DNA of 64,000 nucleotides from positions 2,642 through 66,641 of the forward strand of contig NZ_LMCW01000012.1 in NCBI RefSeq assembly GCF_001424945.1, given 5' to 3'. Source of the stretch: Rhizobium sp. Root1203. GTDB taxonomy: Bacteria; Pseudomonadota; Alphaproteobacteria; Rhizobiales; Rhizobiaceae. A model generated the notes under the pieces. That model was not told the DNA's origin, searched no databases, and worked only from the letters and a program-made list of their open reading frames with translations. Both the position numbers and the translations under genes were made by a program. How positions within the stretch are numbered: the first letter of the stretch is position 1; every line of letters begins with the position of its first letter. This document shows, one piece after another, positions 54,661 through 63,259 of the stretch.

Positions 54661-55710
54661 ATGAACCAGCAGAAGATTCCCGCGACCGTGATCACGGGTT
54701 TTCTCGGCGCCGGCAAAACGACGATGATCCGCAACCTGCTCTCCAACACTGGCGGGAAGAAGATCGCGCTCATCATCAACGAGTTTGGCGATCTCGGCGT
54801 CGACGGCGAGGTGCTGAAGGGCTGCGGCGCGGAAAACTGCACCGAGGACGATATCATCGAGCTCACCAACGGCTGCATCTGCTGCACGGTCGCTGACGAC
54901 TTCATCCCGACGATGACGAAACTCCTCGAGCGCGAGAACCGCCCCGACCATATCGTCATCGAAACCTCGGGCCTCGCCTTGCCGCAGCCGCTCGTCGCGG
55001 CCTTCAACTGGCCGGATATCCGAACACAGGTTACGGTCGATGGCGTGATCACGGTGGTTGACAGCGCCGCTGTCGCCGCGGGCCGTTTTGCCGACGACCA
55101 CGATGCTGTCGAAGGACTGCGCGTCGCAGATGAATCGCTCGATCATGAGAGTCCGATTGAGGAGCTTTTTGAGGATCAGCTGACCTGCGCGGACCTGATC
55201 GTTCTCAACAAGACCGATCTTCTCGACAACGCTGGCCTGAGCCGCGTTCGTGACGAAGTCGCCTCGCGCATTGCCCGCAAGCCTGTCATGATCGAAGCAA
55301 GGAACGGCGAGGTACCGGCCAGCATACTGCTCGGTCTGGGCATCGGAACCGAAGGCGACATCGGCAACCGAAAGTCCCATCACGAGCTCGAGCACGAGGA
55401 TGGCACGCCGCATGATCACGACGAATTCGACAGCTTTGTCGTCGAACTTGGCCCCGTTGCCGATCCCTCGGCATTCGCCGAGAAGCTGAAGGGCATCATC
55501 GCGGAGCATGACGTGCTGCGTCTCAAGGGCTTCGTCGATGTCCCGGGCAAGCCGATGCGTCTTCAGGTGCAGGCCGTCGGCAGCCGCATCGATCACTATT
55601 TCGACCGCGCCTGGGCACCTGGCGAAGCGCGCGGCACGCGCCTGGTGGTGATCGGGCTGCACGAGATGGACGAGACCTTGGTGCGCAAGGCGATGGAAGG
55701 CCTAGTGTAG
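54661..55710 (+). CDS. cobW: Cobalamin biosynthesis GTPase CobW
   Basis: The 349-residue G3E-family GTPase has the P-loop GFLGAGKTT, the metal-binding CxCC motif (NGCICCTVAD), the switch NEFGDLGVDGE and NKTD. A His/Asp-rich stretch (HHELEHEDGTPHDHDEF) may bind metal. It is thought to deliver cobalt for CobN-dependent insertion. ATG 54661 is used in preference to TTG 54652. It lies nine bases before cobN. Confidence 0.95.
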   Translation: MNQQKIPATVITGFLGAGKTTMIRNLLSNTGGKKIALIINEFGDLGVDGEVLKGCGAENCTEDDIIELTNGCICCTVADDFIPTMTKLLERENRPDHIVIETSGLALPQPLVAAFNWPDIRTQVTVDGVITVVDSAAVAAGRFADDHDAVEGLRVADESLDHESPIEELFEDQLTCADLIVLNKTDLLDNAGLSRVRDEVASRIARKPVMIEARNGEVPASILLGLGIGTEGDIGNRKSHHELEHEDGTPHDHDEFDSFVVELGPVADPSAFAEKLKGIIAEHDVLRLKGFVDVPGKPMRLQVQAVGSRIDHYFDRAWAPGEARGTRLVVIGLHEMDETLVRKAMEGLV

Positions 55711-55719
55711 GGAAATCCG

Positions 55720-58700
55720 ATGCATCTGCTTCTGGCACAGCAGGGAACGATCAGTGACGGCGAGGAGGCGATCGATCTCGGTCAGTCTCCCGGGGACATC
55801 CTGTTCCTCTCCGCTGCCGACACCGAGCTTGCGGCAATCGCCGCGGCGCATGGCAAAGGGCAGCCGGCGCACACACTGCGCATTGCGAGTTTGATGAGCC
55901 TCAAGCATCCGATGTCGGTGGACGCATATATCGAGCGAACGGCACGGCATGCGAAGCTCATCGTTGTGCGGGCGCTCGGCGGAGCAAGCTATTTCCACTA
56001 CGCTCTCGAAGCCCTGCACGCCGCCGCCGCACGGCAGGGCGCGCTGATCGCCGTTCTGCCGGGAGATTCCAAGCCTGATGCAGGCTTGACGCCGTTTTCG
56101 AATGTGCCGCTTGAGGATCTGAATGCGCTTTGGGCCTACCTGATTGAGGGCGGGGATGCGAATTCTGCGGCATTCCTTGCCTACGCGGAATCCATGCTTT
56201 CGGGCGGGGAGAAACCCGAGCGCGCCGTGCCGTTGATGAAGGCCGGGATCTGGTGGCCGGGGCGCGGTGTTATCGGGATCGAGGAGTGGAAGGAGGCGAC
56301 CGATCACTTCGTCTCCGCAGGGAAAAGAGGCTCGCCGTCGAAAATGCAGACGAGGAACGGCACCCGCAGTGAGCCGGTCGAGCATCAGGCCGAGATGGGA
56401 GAGCATCAGACAGTCGCAATCTCCTTCTACCGTGCGCTTGTCCAGAGCGGGGAAACGCGCCCCGTTGAAATGCTGATCGAAGCGCTTGCGGCAGAGGGAA
56501 TGCGGCCGCTGCCTGTGTTCGCCTATAGCCTCAAGGACCCGGTCTCGAAAGGCATCATCGAGACTGTCTTTCATGCCGCAAGGCCTGATGTCGTGATCAA
56601 TACCACCGGATTTGCGGTCTCTGCACCCGGCGCGACACGTCAGCCGACCGTGTTGGAGGCCAGCGACGCCGTCGTGCTGCAGGCGATTTTTTCCGCGTCG
56701 TCGCGAGAGGCATGGGCCGCATCGTCGCAGGGCCTTTCGGCGCGCGATCTCGGCATGAATGTCGCGCTGCCGGAGGTGGATGGGCGGGTTCTTGCGCGCG
56801 CTGTCTCGTTCAAGTCGGCCGCGCGCTACGATGCGGCGGTCGAAGCCAACATCGTTGGCAGTGAGCCCGACATGGGACGCATGCAGTACACCGCTCGGCT
56901 GGCCGCCAACTGGGCGAGGTTGCGCAACGCGAAGCCGCACGACCGGCGGGTGGCGCTTGTCATGGCGAACTATCCGAACCGCGACGGTCGCCTCGGAAAT
57001 GGTGTCGGGCTCGATACACCCGCGAGTACGATCGAAGTGCTTTCAGCGATGCGCGCAGCCGGCTATCCGGTCGCCGACATCCCCGCAGAAGGCGATGCGC
57101 TGATACGGCATCTGATGGAGGGGCCGACGAACTCCGGCCATGATGGGAAGATTGTCCGCGAGACGATTTCCTTGAGTCGTTACAGGTATTTCCTCGAAGG
57201 TCTTCCGAAAAAGATTCAAGATGATATCGGCCATCGCTGGGGTGCGCCGGAAACCGATCCCTATGTCAGGGATGGGGCGTTCGCGCTGCCGTTCACCCGC
57301 TTCGGCGAGGTACTGGTCGGCATCCAGCCGGCACGGGGCTACAATATTGATCCGAAGGAGGGCTATCATTCGCCGGACCTCGTGCCGCCGCACGGATACC
57401 TTGCGTTTTATGCGTTTCTCCGCCAGGAATTCGGTGCCCATGCCGTCATTCACATGGGTAAGCACGGCAATCTCGAATGGTTGCCGGGCAAGGCGCTGGC
57501 GCTGTCGGAGGAGTGCTATCCCGAGGCAATCCTGGGGCCGCTTCCGCACCTCTATCCCTTCATCGTCAACGATCCCGGCGAGGGGACGCAGGCCAAGCGC
57601 CGCACCGCTGCCGTCATCATCGACCACCTGACGCCGCCGCTCACGCGCGCCGAGAGCTACGGGCCGCTGAAGGATCTGGAAGCGCTGGTCGACGAGTACT
57701 ATGAGGCCTCCGGGGGCGACCCGCGTCGTATCCGTTTGCTCAGCAAGCAGATCCTCGACCTCGTCGCGGATATCGGACTCGACCGCGACGCCGGCATCGC
57801 GAAGGGCGAGAGCGAGACCGAAGCGCTGAAGAAGCTCGATGCGTACCTCTGCGACCTCAAGGAAATGCAGATCCGCGACGGCCTGCACATCTTCGGCGTT
57901 TCGCCGCAGGGGCGACTGCTGACGGATCTGACGGTGGCGCTGGCGCGCGTGCCGCGGGGGCTCGGACAGGGCGGCGATCGCAGCTTGCAGCGGGCAATTG
58001 CGGAGGACGTGTTCGCAAACCCTTCCGCAACCCCTCCCCACAGGGCGGGGAGGCTTCCGTTGCTACTGTCGGAGCCATCCAGCATCGACTCTTTCGACCC
58101 CCTCGACTGCGATATGGCGGCCGATTGGCTCGGACCGTGCCCGGCGATCCTTGCTCAGGTCTCCACTGACCCGTGGCGCACTCAGGGCGATACCGTCGAG
58201 AGAATCGAGCTGTTCGCGGCAAAGCTGGTGTCGGGCGAGATCGATTGCCCGGCGGACTGGCATGCGACCAATGCCGTACTTGCCGAGATCGAAGCCCGGT
58301 TGAGGCCCGCGATCCTCGCCTGCGGCGGCGCCGAGATCGCTGGGTTACTCCGCGGTCTTGACGGGCGCTTCGTGCCGCCAGGTCCTTCCGGCGCGCCGAC
58401 GCGGGGGCGTCCGGACGTCCTTCCGACGGGGCGCAATTTCTACTCGGTGGACAGCCGCGCGGTGCCGACACCGGCGGCATATGAACTCGGCAAGAAATCG
58501 GCCGAGCTTCTGGTCCGCCGCTATGTACAGGATCACGGCGAATGGCCGGTTTCGTTTGGATTGACCGCATGGGGTACGTCCAACATGCGTACCGGTGGCG
58601 ACGATATCGCCCAGGCACTGGCGCTGATCGGCGTGAAGCCGCTCTGGGATATGACGTCACGGCGTGTCACCGGTTATGAGATCATCCCGCCCGCCATGCT

Positions 58701-59661
58701 GCGCCGTCCGCGCGTGGACGTCACCTTGCGTGTTTCCGGCTTCTTCCGGGATGCATTTCCCGAGCAGATTGCGCTTTTCGACAAGGCGATCCGAGCGGTT
58801 GGTGCGCTGGAGGAAGACGCCTCGGACAATCCGATCGCCGATCGCATGCGCGGCGAGACGGAGAGGCTCGTCGCGGCCGGGCTCGACGAGGCGCAGGCGC
58901 GCCGTCGCGCGAGCTTTCGCATTTTCGGCTCGAAGCCGGGGGCCTATGGCGCTGGGCTGCAGGCGCTGATCGACGAGAAGGGATGGGAGCGGCGTGCCGA
59001 TCTGGCCGAGGCCTACCTGGTCTGGGGCAGTTATGCGTATGGCGCGGGTGAGGAAGGGCGTGCAGAGCGCGGCGTCTTCGAGGAGCGCCTGCGCTCGATC
59101 CAGGCTGTGGTACAAAACCAGGACAATCGCGAGCACGATCTTCTCGACAGTGACGACTACTATCAGTTCGAGGGCGGCATGGCTGCGGCGGCCGAGCAGT
59201 TGGCCGGCGCACGGCCGTCGATCTACCACAACGACCATTCGATGCCCGAGAAGCCGGTGATCCGCTCGCTGGAAGAGGAGATCGGCCGGGTCGTTCGCGG
59301 CCGTGTCGTCAATCCGAAGTGGATCGACGGCGTGATGCGGCATGGCTACAAGGGTGCCTTCGAAATTGCCGCGACGGTGGATTATCTCTTTGCCTTCGCA
59401 GCCACGACAGGTGCCGTCGGCAATCATCATTTCGAAGCCGTCTACCAGGCCTTCGTTGCCGATCCCAAGGTGCGCGACTTCATGATCGACAAGAACCCTG
59501 CAGCGTTCGACGAGATGAAGGAGCGGCTGCTGGAAGCGGTCGACCGCCAACTCTGGACGCCACGCAGCAATTCGGCGCGGTTCGATCTTGCGCGCAGCGT
59601 GAACGACACTTTCAAGACCAAAGAAACCCTCAAGATTGCATCCGGGGAAAAAACGAGATGA
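55720..59661 (+). CDS. cobN: Cobaltochelatase large subunit CobN
   Basis: The 1,313-residue subunit of the aerobic CobNST cobaltochelatase binds hydrogenobyrinic acid diamide and receives cobalt. Conserved blocks include GKHGNLEWLPGKALALSEE, PHLYPFIVNDPGEGTQAKRR and TAWGTSNMRTGGDDIAQAL. Two stretches look like insertions: residues about 199-230 (56314-56409) and a Pro/Arg-rich segment around 58015-58090 built on a palindrome. I recall homologues nearer 1,270-1,280 residues. Its stop overlaps cobO. Confidence 0.94.
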   Translation: MHLLLAQQGTISDGEEAIDLGQSPGDILFLSAADTELAAIAAAHGKGQPAHTLRIASLMSLKHPMSVDAYIERTARHAKLIVVRALGGASYFHYALEALHAAAARQGALIAVLPGDSKPDAGLTPFSNVPLEDLNALWAYLIEGGDANSAAFLAYAESMLSGGEKPERAVPLMKAGIWWPGRGVIGIEEWKEATDHFVSAGKRGSPSKMQTRNGTRSEPVEHQAEMGEHQTVAISFYRALVQSGETRPVEMLIEALAAEGMRPLPVFAYSLKDPVSKGIIETVFHAARPDVVINTTGFAVSAPGATRQPTVLEASDAVVLQAIFSASSREAWAASSQGLSARDLGMNVALPEVDGRVLARAVSFKSAARYDAAVEANIVGSEPDMGRMQYTARLAANWARLRNAKPHDRRVALVMANYPNRDGRLGNGVGLDTPASTIEVLSAMRAAGYPVADIPAEGDALIRHLMEGPTNSGHDGKIVRETISLSRYRYFLEGLPKKIQDDIGHRWGAPETDPYVRDGAFALPFTRFGEVLVGIQPARGYNIDPKEGYHSPDLVPPHGYLAFYAFLRQEFGAHAVIHMGKHGNLEWLPGKALALSEECYPEAILGPLPHLYPFIVNDPGEGTQAKRRTAAVIIDHLTPPLTRAESYGPLKDLEALVDEYYEASGGDPRRIRLLSKQILDLVADIGLDRDAGIAKGESETEALKKLDAYLCDLKEMQIRDGLHIFGVSPQGRLLTDLTVALARVPRGLGQGGDRSLQRAIAEDVFANPSATPPHRAGRLPLLLSEPSSIDSFDPLDCDMAADWLGPCPAILAQVSTDPWRTQGDTVERIELFAAKLVSGEIDCPADWHATNAVLAEIEARLRPAILACGGAEIAGLLRGLDGRFVPPGPSGAPTRGRPDVLPTGRNFYSVDSRAVPTPAAYELGKKSAELLVRRYVQDHGEWPVSFGLTAWGTSNMRTGGDDIAQALALIGVKPLWDMTSRRVTGYEIIPPAMLRRPRVDVTLRVSGFFRDAFPEQIALFDKAIRAVGALEEDASDNPIADRMRGETERLVAAGLDEAQARRRASFRIFGSKPGAYGAGLQALIDEKGWERRADLAEAYLVWGSYAYGAGEEGRAERGVFEERLRSIQAVVQNQDNREHDLLDSDDYYQFEGGMAAAAEQLAGARPSIYHNDHSMPEKPVIRSLEEEIGRVVRGRVVNPKWIDGVMRHGYKGAFEIAATVDYLFAFAATTGAVGNHHFEAVYQAFVADPKVRDFMIDKNPAAFDEMKERLLEAVDRQLWTPRSNSARFDLARSVNDTFKTKETLKIASGEKTR
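58033..58053. repeat. Small palindrome inside cobN, REP-like
   Basis: CCTCCCC (58033-58039), loop ACAGGGC, GGGGAGG (58047-58053). It lies in a Pro/Arg-rich part of CobN (NPSATPPHRAGRLP) that reads unlike the surrounding protein, as would an inserted REP-type element kept in frame. Confidence 0.45.
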
Positions 59662-60290
59662 CGAACGAAACGACGGAAGCGGTGGCCCAGGACGACGCGC
59701 GCCATGCCGACAAGATGGCCAAGAAGAAGGCGGCGCGCGACAAGATTATGGCGACAAAGACGGACGAGAAAGGCCTTGTCATCGTTCACACGGGCAAAGG
59801 CAAGGGCAAGTCGTCCGCCGCCTTCGGCATGATCTTCCGGCATATCGCCCATGGGAAGCCCTGCGCTGTCGTACAGTTCATCAAAGGTGCGATGTGGACG
59901 GGCGAGCGCGACCTGATCGAGAAGCACTTCTCCGATGTCTGCCAGTTCCACACGATGGGCGAAGGCTTCACCTGGGAAACACAGGACCGGGCCCGCGATG
60001 TCGCCGCCGCGGCTGCCGCATGGGAAAAAGCGAAGGAGCTGATCCGAGACGAGCGTAACTCGATGGTGCTGCTCGACGAGATCAACATCGCGCTTCGGTA
60101 CGATTATCTCGACGTCAGCGAGGTGGTGGCATTTCTGAAGGACGAGAAGCCTTATATGACTCACGTCGTGCTCACCGGGCGCAACGCTAAGGATGATCTG
60201 ATCGAGGCCGCCGATCTTGTGACCGAAATGGAGCTCATCAAGCATCCTTTCCGGTCGGGCATCAAGGGGCAGCCGGGCGTGGAGTTCTGA
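59658..60290 (+). CDS. cobO: Cob(I)alamin adenosyltransferase
   Basis: The 210-residue CobA/CobO-family enzyme adenosylates corrinoids. The modified P-loop is HTGKGKGKSSAAFG, followed by QFIKGAMWTGERDL and VLLDEINIALRYDYL. ATG 59658 overlaps the cobN stop (ATGA). The next gene begins inside its stop codon (TGATG). Confidence 0.95.
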   Translation: MTNETTEAVAQDDARHADKMAKKKAARDKIMATKTDEKGLVIVHTGKGKGKSSAAFGMIFRHIAHGKPCAVVQFIKGAMWTGERDLIEKHFSDVCQFHTMGEGFTWETQDRARDVAAAAAAWEKAKELIRDERNSMVLLDEINIALRYDYLDVSEVVAFLKDEKPYMTHVVLTGRNAKDDLIEAADLVTEMELIKHPFRSGIKGQPGVEF

Positions 60291-60715
60291 TGACGCAGAG
60301 CTGGATTTTCTGGGCAATACTGTCGGCGGCGTTTGCCGCCCTGACGGCGATCTTTGCCAAGATCGGCGTTGCCGGCGTGAACTCGGATCTGGCCACGCTT
60401 ATCCGAACGATCGTTATCGTGTTCATCATCACGGCCATCGTGGCCGCGACCGGCCAGTGGCAACCATTCTCCAGCATTTCGGGAAAGACATGGCTGTTTC
60501 TCTGTCTGTCCGGTGCGGCGACCGGGGCCTCCTGGCTCGCCTATTTCCGGGCGCTGAAGATCGGTGACGCGGCGCGCGTAGCGCCGATCGACAAGCTGTC
60601 GATCGTGCTCGTGGCGGTGTTCGGCGTGGTCTTCCTTGGTGAAAAGCTCAACATGATAAACTGGCTCGGCGTGAGCCTTATTGCCGGCGGAGCCCTATTG
60701 CTCGCGCTTTTCTGA
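60290..60715 (+). CDS. EamA-family small permease
   Basis: The 141-residue protein has five predicted helices and a single EamA half-domain (ALKIGDAARVAPIDKLSIVLVAVFGVVFLGEKL), half the length of ordinary DMT transporters, so it should work as a dimer. It overlaps the cobO stop by one base, which suggests a role tied to cobalamin metabolism, perhaps export of a small metabolite; this is inference from position. Confidence 0.85.
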   Translation: MTQSWIFWAILSAAFAALTAIFAKIGVAGVNSDLATLIRTIVIVFIITAIVAATGQWQPFSSISGKTWLFLCLSGAATGASWLAYFRALKIGDAARVAPIDKLSIVLVAVFGVVFLGEKLNMINWLGVSLIAGGALLLALF

Positions 60716-60751
60716 GGCTTCGCCGCAGCCTGCCGTAAACGGACGACGGCC

Positions 60752-61537
60752 TCAGATCTCCAGCCAGAGGCGGATCGGATTCAGCGGATCGGCCAGGAGC
60801 TTGATCGTGAAGGCAATGCAGACGGTGACCAGGAGTGGCTTGATCAGCCGCGCGCCGGTTCGCATTGCGAGCCGGGAGCCAAGCTGCGCACCGAGGAACT
60901 GGCAGGCACCCATGATCAGGCCAATCTTCCACAGGATCGCACCAAATGAGATGAAGACGACCAGGGCGCCGACATTCGAGCCGAAATTCAGCAACTTGGT
61001 GTGCGCAGTTGCCTTCAGCATGCCGAAACCTGCCAGGGAAACAAAGGCCAGCATCAGGAACGAGCCCGTTCCGGGTCCGAAGACGCCGTCGTAAAAACCG
61101 ATTGCCGGCACGAGCGTCAGTCCGAACGCAAGCGGCGTGATACGGCGATGTTTGTCGATATCGTTGAGGTTGGGCTTCAGCGCGAAATAGAGGGCGATCG
61201 CCACAAGAAGTACCGGCATGATCGTGCGCAGCACATCTCCGGGTACGATGGTCGCCAGCGCCGCACCCAGCGCGCCGCCCATGACCGCCATCAGCGCCAT
61301 CGGCAACTGCCTGCGCAGATCGACATGTCCCTTGCGGGCGTAGGCGAAGGTTGCGGAGGCTGCCCCGAAAACCGATTGGACCTTGTTGGTGCCCAGCGTC
61401 TGCAGCGGAGGAATGCCAGCGATCAGCATGGCCGGAACCGTAATCAGGCCACCGCCACCAGCGATCGAATCGACAAAACCGGCAAGAAATCCCGCAGCGG
61501 CGAGGAGGATGAGCAGATGGGGGGCAAGATCGGACAA
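60752..61537 (-). CDS. TSUP (TauE/SafE) family membrane permease
   Basis: The 261-residue protein has about eight hydrophobic segments. GFLAGFVDSIAGGGGLITVPAML and IGFYDGVFGPGTGSFLMLAFV are the two halves of the TSUP signature. The start is TTG 61537. Members move sulfite, sulfoacetate or other organosulfur anions. It converges with the EamA gene. Whether it belongs to cobalamin metabolism is unknown. Confidence 0.88.
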   Translation of the reverse strand: MSDLAPHLLILLAAAGFLAGFVDSIAGGGGLITVPAMLIAGIPPLQTLGTNKVQSVFGAASATFAYARKGHVDLRRQLPMALMAVMGGALGAALATIVPGDVLRTIMPVLLVAIALYFALKPNLNDIDKHRRITPLAFGLTLVPAIGFYDGVFGPGTGSFLMLAFVSLAGFGMLKATAHTKLLNFGSNVGALVVFISFGAILWKIGLIMGACQFLGAQLGSRLAMRTGARLIKPLLVTVCIAFTIKLLADPLNPIRLWLEI

Positions 61538-61653
61538 GGCTGGACTCTGAGATGGCTAACGGCGCGCATGTTGCATTTCCATCCATCTGCTGCAATGGCT
61601 TGCATGACACAGGGGGGCGGTATTTGAAGCGCGCAGGCAAGATCGAATTCGAT

Positions 61654-62052
61654 ATGAGGCGCCGCTGTGTGCTCGGGCTTGGCTGCGAGCGCGGCACATC
61701 AGTCGAAGAAGTGCTTGACCTGGCCGCGACTGCCTTGTCGACGGCCGGCATTGCGGCGGACGAACTTGCTGCTGTCGTATCGGTCGATACCCGCCGTCGG
61801 GAGCCGGCAATTTTAGCGGTGGCGGCGAAATTTTCCTTGCCCTGCGTCTTTTTCAATGCGGCCACACTCGAGCGGGAGACGCCTCGTATCGAGAACCCGT
61901 CGGCGATCGTGTTCTCGTTCACGGGCTGCCACGGCGTTGCCGAATCTGCAGCGCTGGCGGCAATTGGACCGGCTGCCGAATTGATCCTGCCGAAATTCAA
62001 ATCAGCGCACGCCACTGCAGCGATCGCTCGCGTGCTGTTGCAGAAACGATAG
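61654..62052 (+). CDS. cobE: Cobalamin biosynthesis protein CobE
   Basis: The 132-residue protein matches the C-terminal domain of CbiG (CobE): RRRCVLGLGCERGTSVEEVL, then AAVVSVDTRRREPAILAVAAKF and FSFTGCHGVAESAALAAIG. It acts around the ring-contraction steps. ATG 61654 is chosen because it puts the conserved start near the N-terminus. The frame is open to 61552, and TTG 61625 has a GGGG stretch upstream, so the start is uncertain. It is divergent from the TSUP gene. Confidence 0.85.
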   Translation: MRRRCVLGLGCERGTSVEEVLDLAATALSTAGIAADELAAVVSVDTRRREPAILAVAAKFSLPCVFFNAATLERETPRIENPSAIVFSFTGCHGVAESAALAAIGPAAELILPKFKSAHATAAIARVLLQKR

Positions 62053-62125
62053 CGGGCGCTATTGTGCCGCCGATCTCGTGGGCGTCGTCCGGCTGCCTGC
62101 GGAAATAACGGTAGAAGGAAAATTC

Positions 62126-63076
62126 ATGCACAAGGTCATCTATGACACTGATCCGGGCGTCGACGATGCAATGGCGTTGCTATTTCTGCACCGCCATCCG
62201 GAGATCGACCTCATCGGCATCACCACCGTCTTCGGCAATGCCTCAATCGAGACGACTACCCGCAACGCGCTGTTCCTGAAACGCGAATGGAGTGTTCCCG
62301 CTCCCGTCGCCAAGGGCGCCAATGTGACCATCGATCCCTCCCGCGAGGAGGGCGCGTGGCCGACTTTCGTGCATGGCGATGACGGCCTCGGCAACATCAA
62401 CGTGCCGGCGACTGTCGACGTGCCGCTTGATCCGCGCCCGGCCTACAAGTTCATCATCGAGACTGTCCGCGCCAATCCGGGCGAGGTGACGCTGGTCGCG
62501 GTTGGCCGCATGACCAATCTCGCTCTGGCCCTGAAGGAAGATCCCGAGATCGCCGGGCTGGTGAAGAGCGTTGTCATCATGGGAGGCAATTTCTATGTGC
62601 CGGGCAACATGTCGCCGGTCGCAGAGGCGAACATCCACGGTGATCCAGAGGCCGCGGATATCGTCCTGACCGCGCCCTGGAAAGTGGTGGTCATCGGCCT
62701 CGATGTTACCGCGGTTACGACGATGAGCCGCAGCTATCTTGCCGATACCGCGGCCAGGGGCGACAAGGCGGTGAAGCTGCTGAACGACCTGTCGCAGTTT
62801 TATATCGACTTCTACAAGCATGCTGTCGACGACGGGATGATGGTTCACGACAGCTGCGCCTGCGTATATGTCGTGGCACCCGAGCTGTTCACCACAATAT
62901 CGGGTGCGGTGCGCGTTGTCTGCGGCGGTATCGCCGATGGGCAGACAATCGTGAAGCAGGACGGTCGCCGCTTTCCGCCGGGCGATTGGGACGGTCTGCC
63001 GAGCCAGGTCGTTTGCACCGGCATCGAATCGGAAAAGGTGATCGACCTGATCCGTGACACGCTGCTCAAAGCTTAG
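62126..63076 (+). CDS. Inosine/uridine-type nucleoside hydrolase
   Basis: The 316-residue enzyme cleaves the N-glycosidic bond of nucleosides to base and ribose. The calcium-binding motif DTDPGVDDAMAL begins at residue 7. VAVGRMTNLALAL and VVIMGGNFYVPGNMSPVAEANIHGDPEAA complete the signature. AAGGA lies six bases before ATG 62126. It sits between cobE and cobA and may recycle the ribose moiety of cobalamin precursors or be unrelated. Confidence 0.92.
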   Translation: MHKVIYDTDPGVDDAMALLFLHRHPEIDLIGITTVFGNASIETTTRNALFLKREWSVPAPVAKGANVTIDPSREEGAWPTFVHGDDGLGNINVPATVDVPLDPRPAYKFIIETVRANPGEVTLVAVGRMTNLALALKEDPEIAGLVKSVVIMGGNFYVPGNMSPVAEANIHGDPEAADIVLTAPWKVVVIGLDVTAVTTMSRSYLADTAARGDKAVKLLNDLSQFYIDFYKHAVDDGMMVHDSCACVYVVAPELFTTISGAVRVVCGGIADGQTIVKQDGRRFPPGDWDGLPSQVVCTGIESEKVIDLIRDTLLKA

Positions 63077-63166
63077 TCGCACACCGTTCATCCGGATTTC
63101 GGCGCAATGGAAATGATTGAATCCCTTCAGTCTCTTGCGCTGCGATCTTCGCCTCCTGAATCCGGT

Positions 63167-63198
63167 TGTCGAAATGCTCCTTCAATGCGATTTCGACA
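63167..63198 (+). promoter_or_regulatory. Inverted repeat upstream of cobA
   Basis: TGTCGAAAT (63167-63175) and ATTTCGACA (63190-63198) form a perfect 9-bp dyad 26 bases upstream of the cobA promoter -35 element. It may be an operator. Confidence 0.35.
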
Positions 63199-63224
63199 GA
63201 TCGGATTCATCGCTCCAACTGGCG

Positions 63225-63253
63225 TTGACCTTGTCACCCCCGGGGCATAGATC
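63225..63253 (+). promoter_or_regulatory. Candidate cobA promoter, possibly leaderless
   Basis: -35 TTGACC (63225-63230), 17-base spacer, -10 TAGATC (63248-63253). The expected start of transcription falls at about 63260, which is the A of the cobA ATG, so the message may have no leader. This agrees with the absence of a ribosome-binding site. Confidence 0.5.
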
Positions 63254-63259
63254 ATCCTC

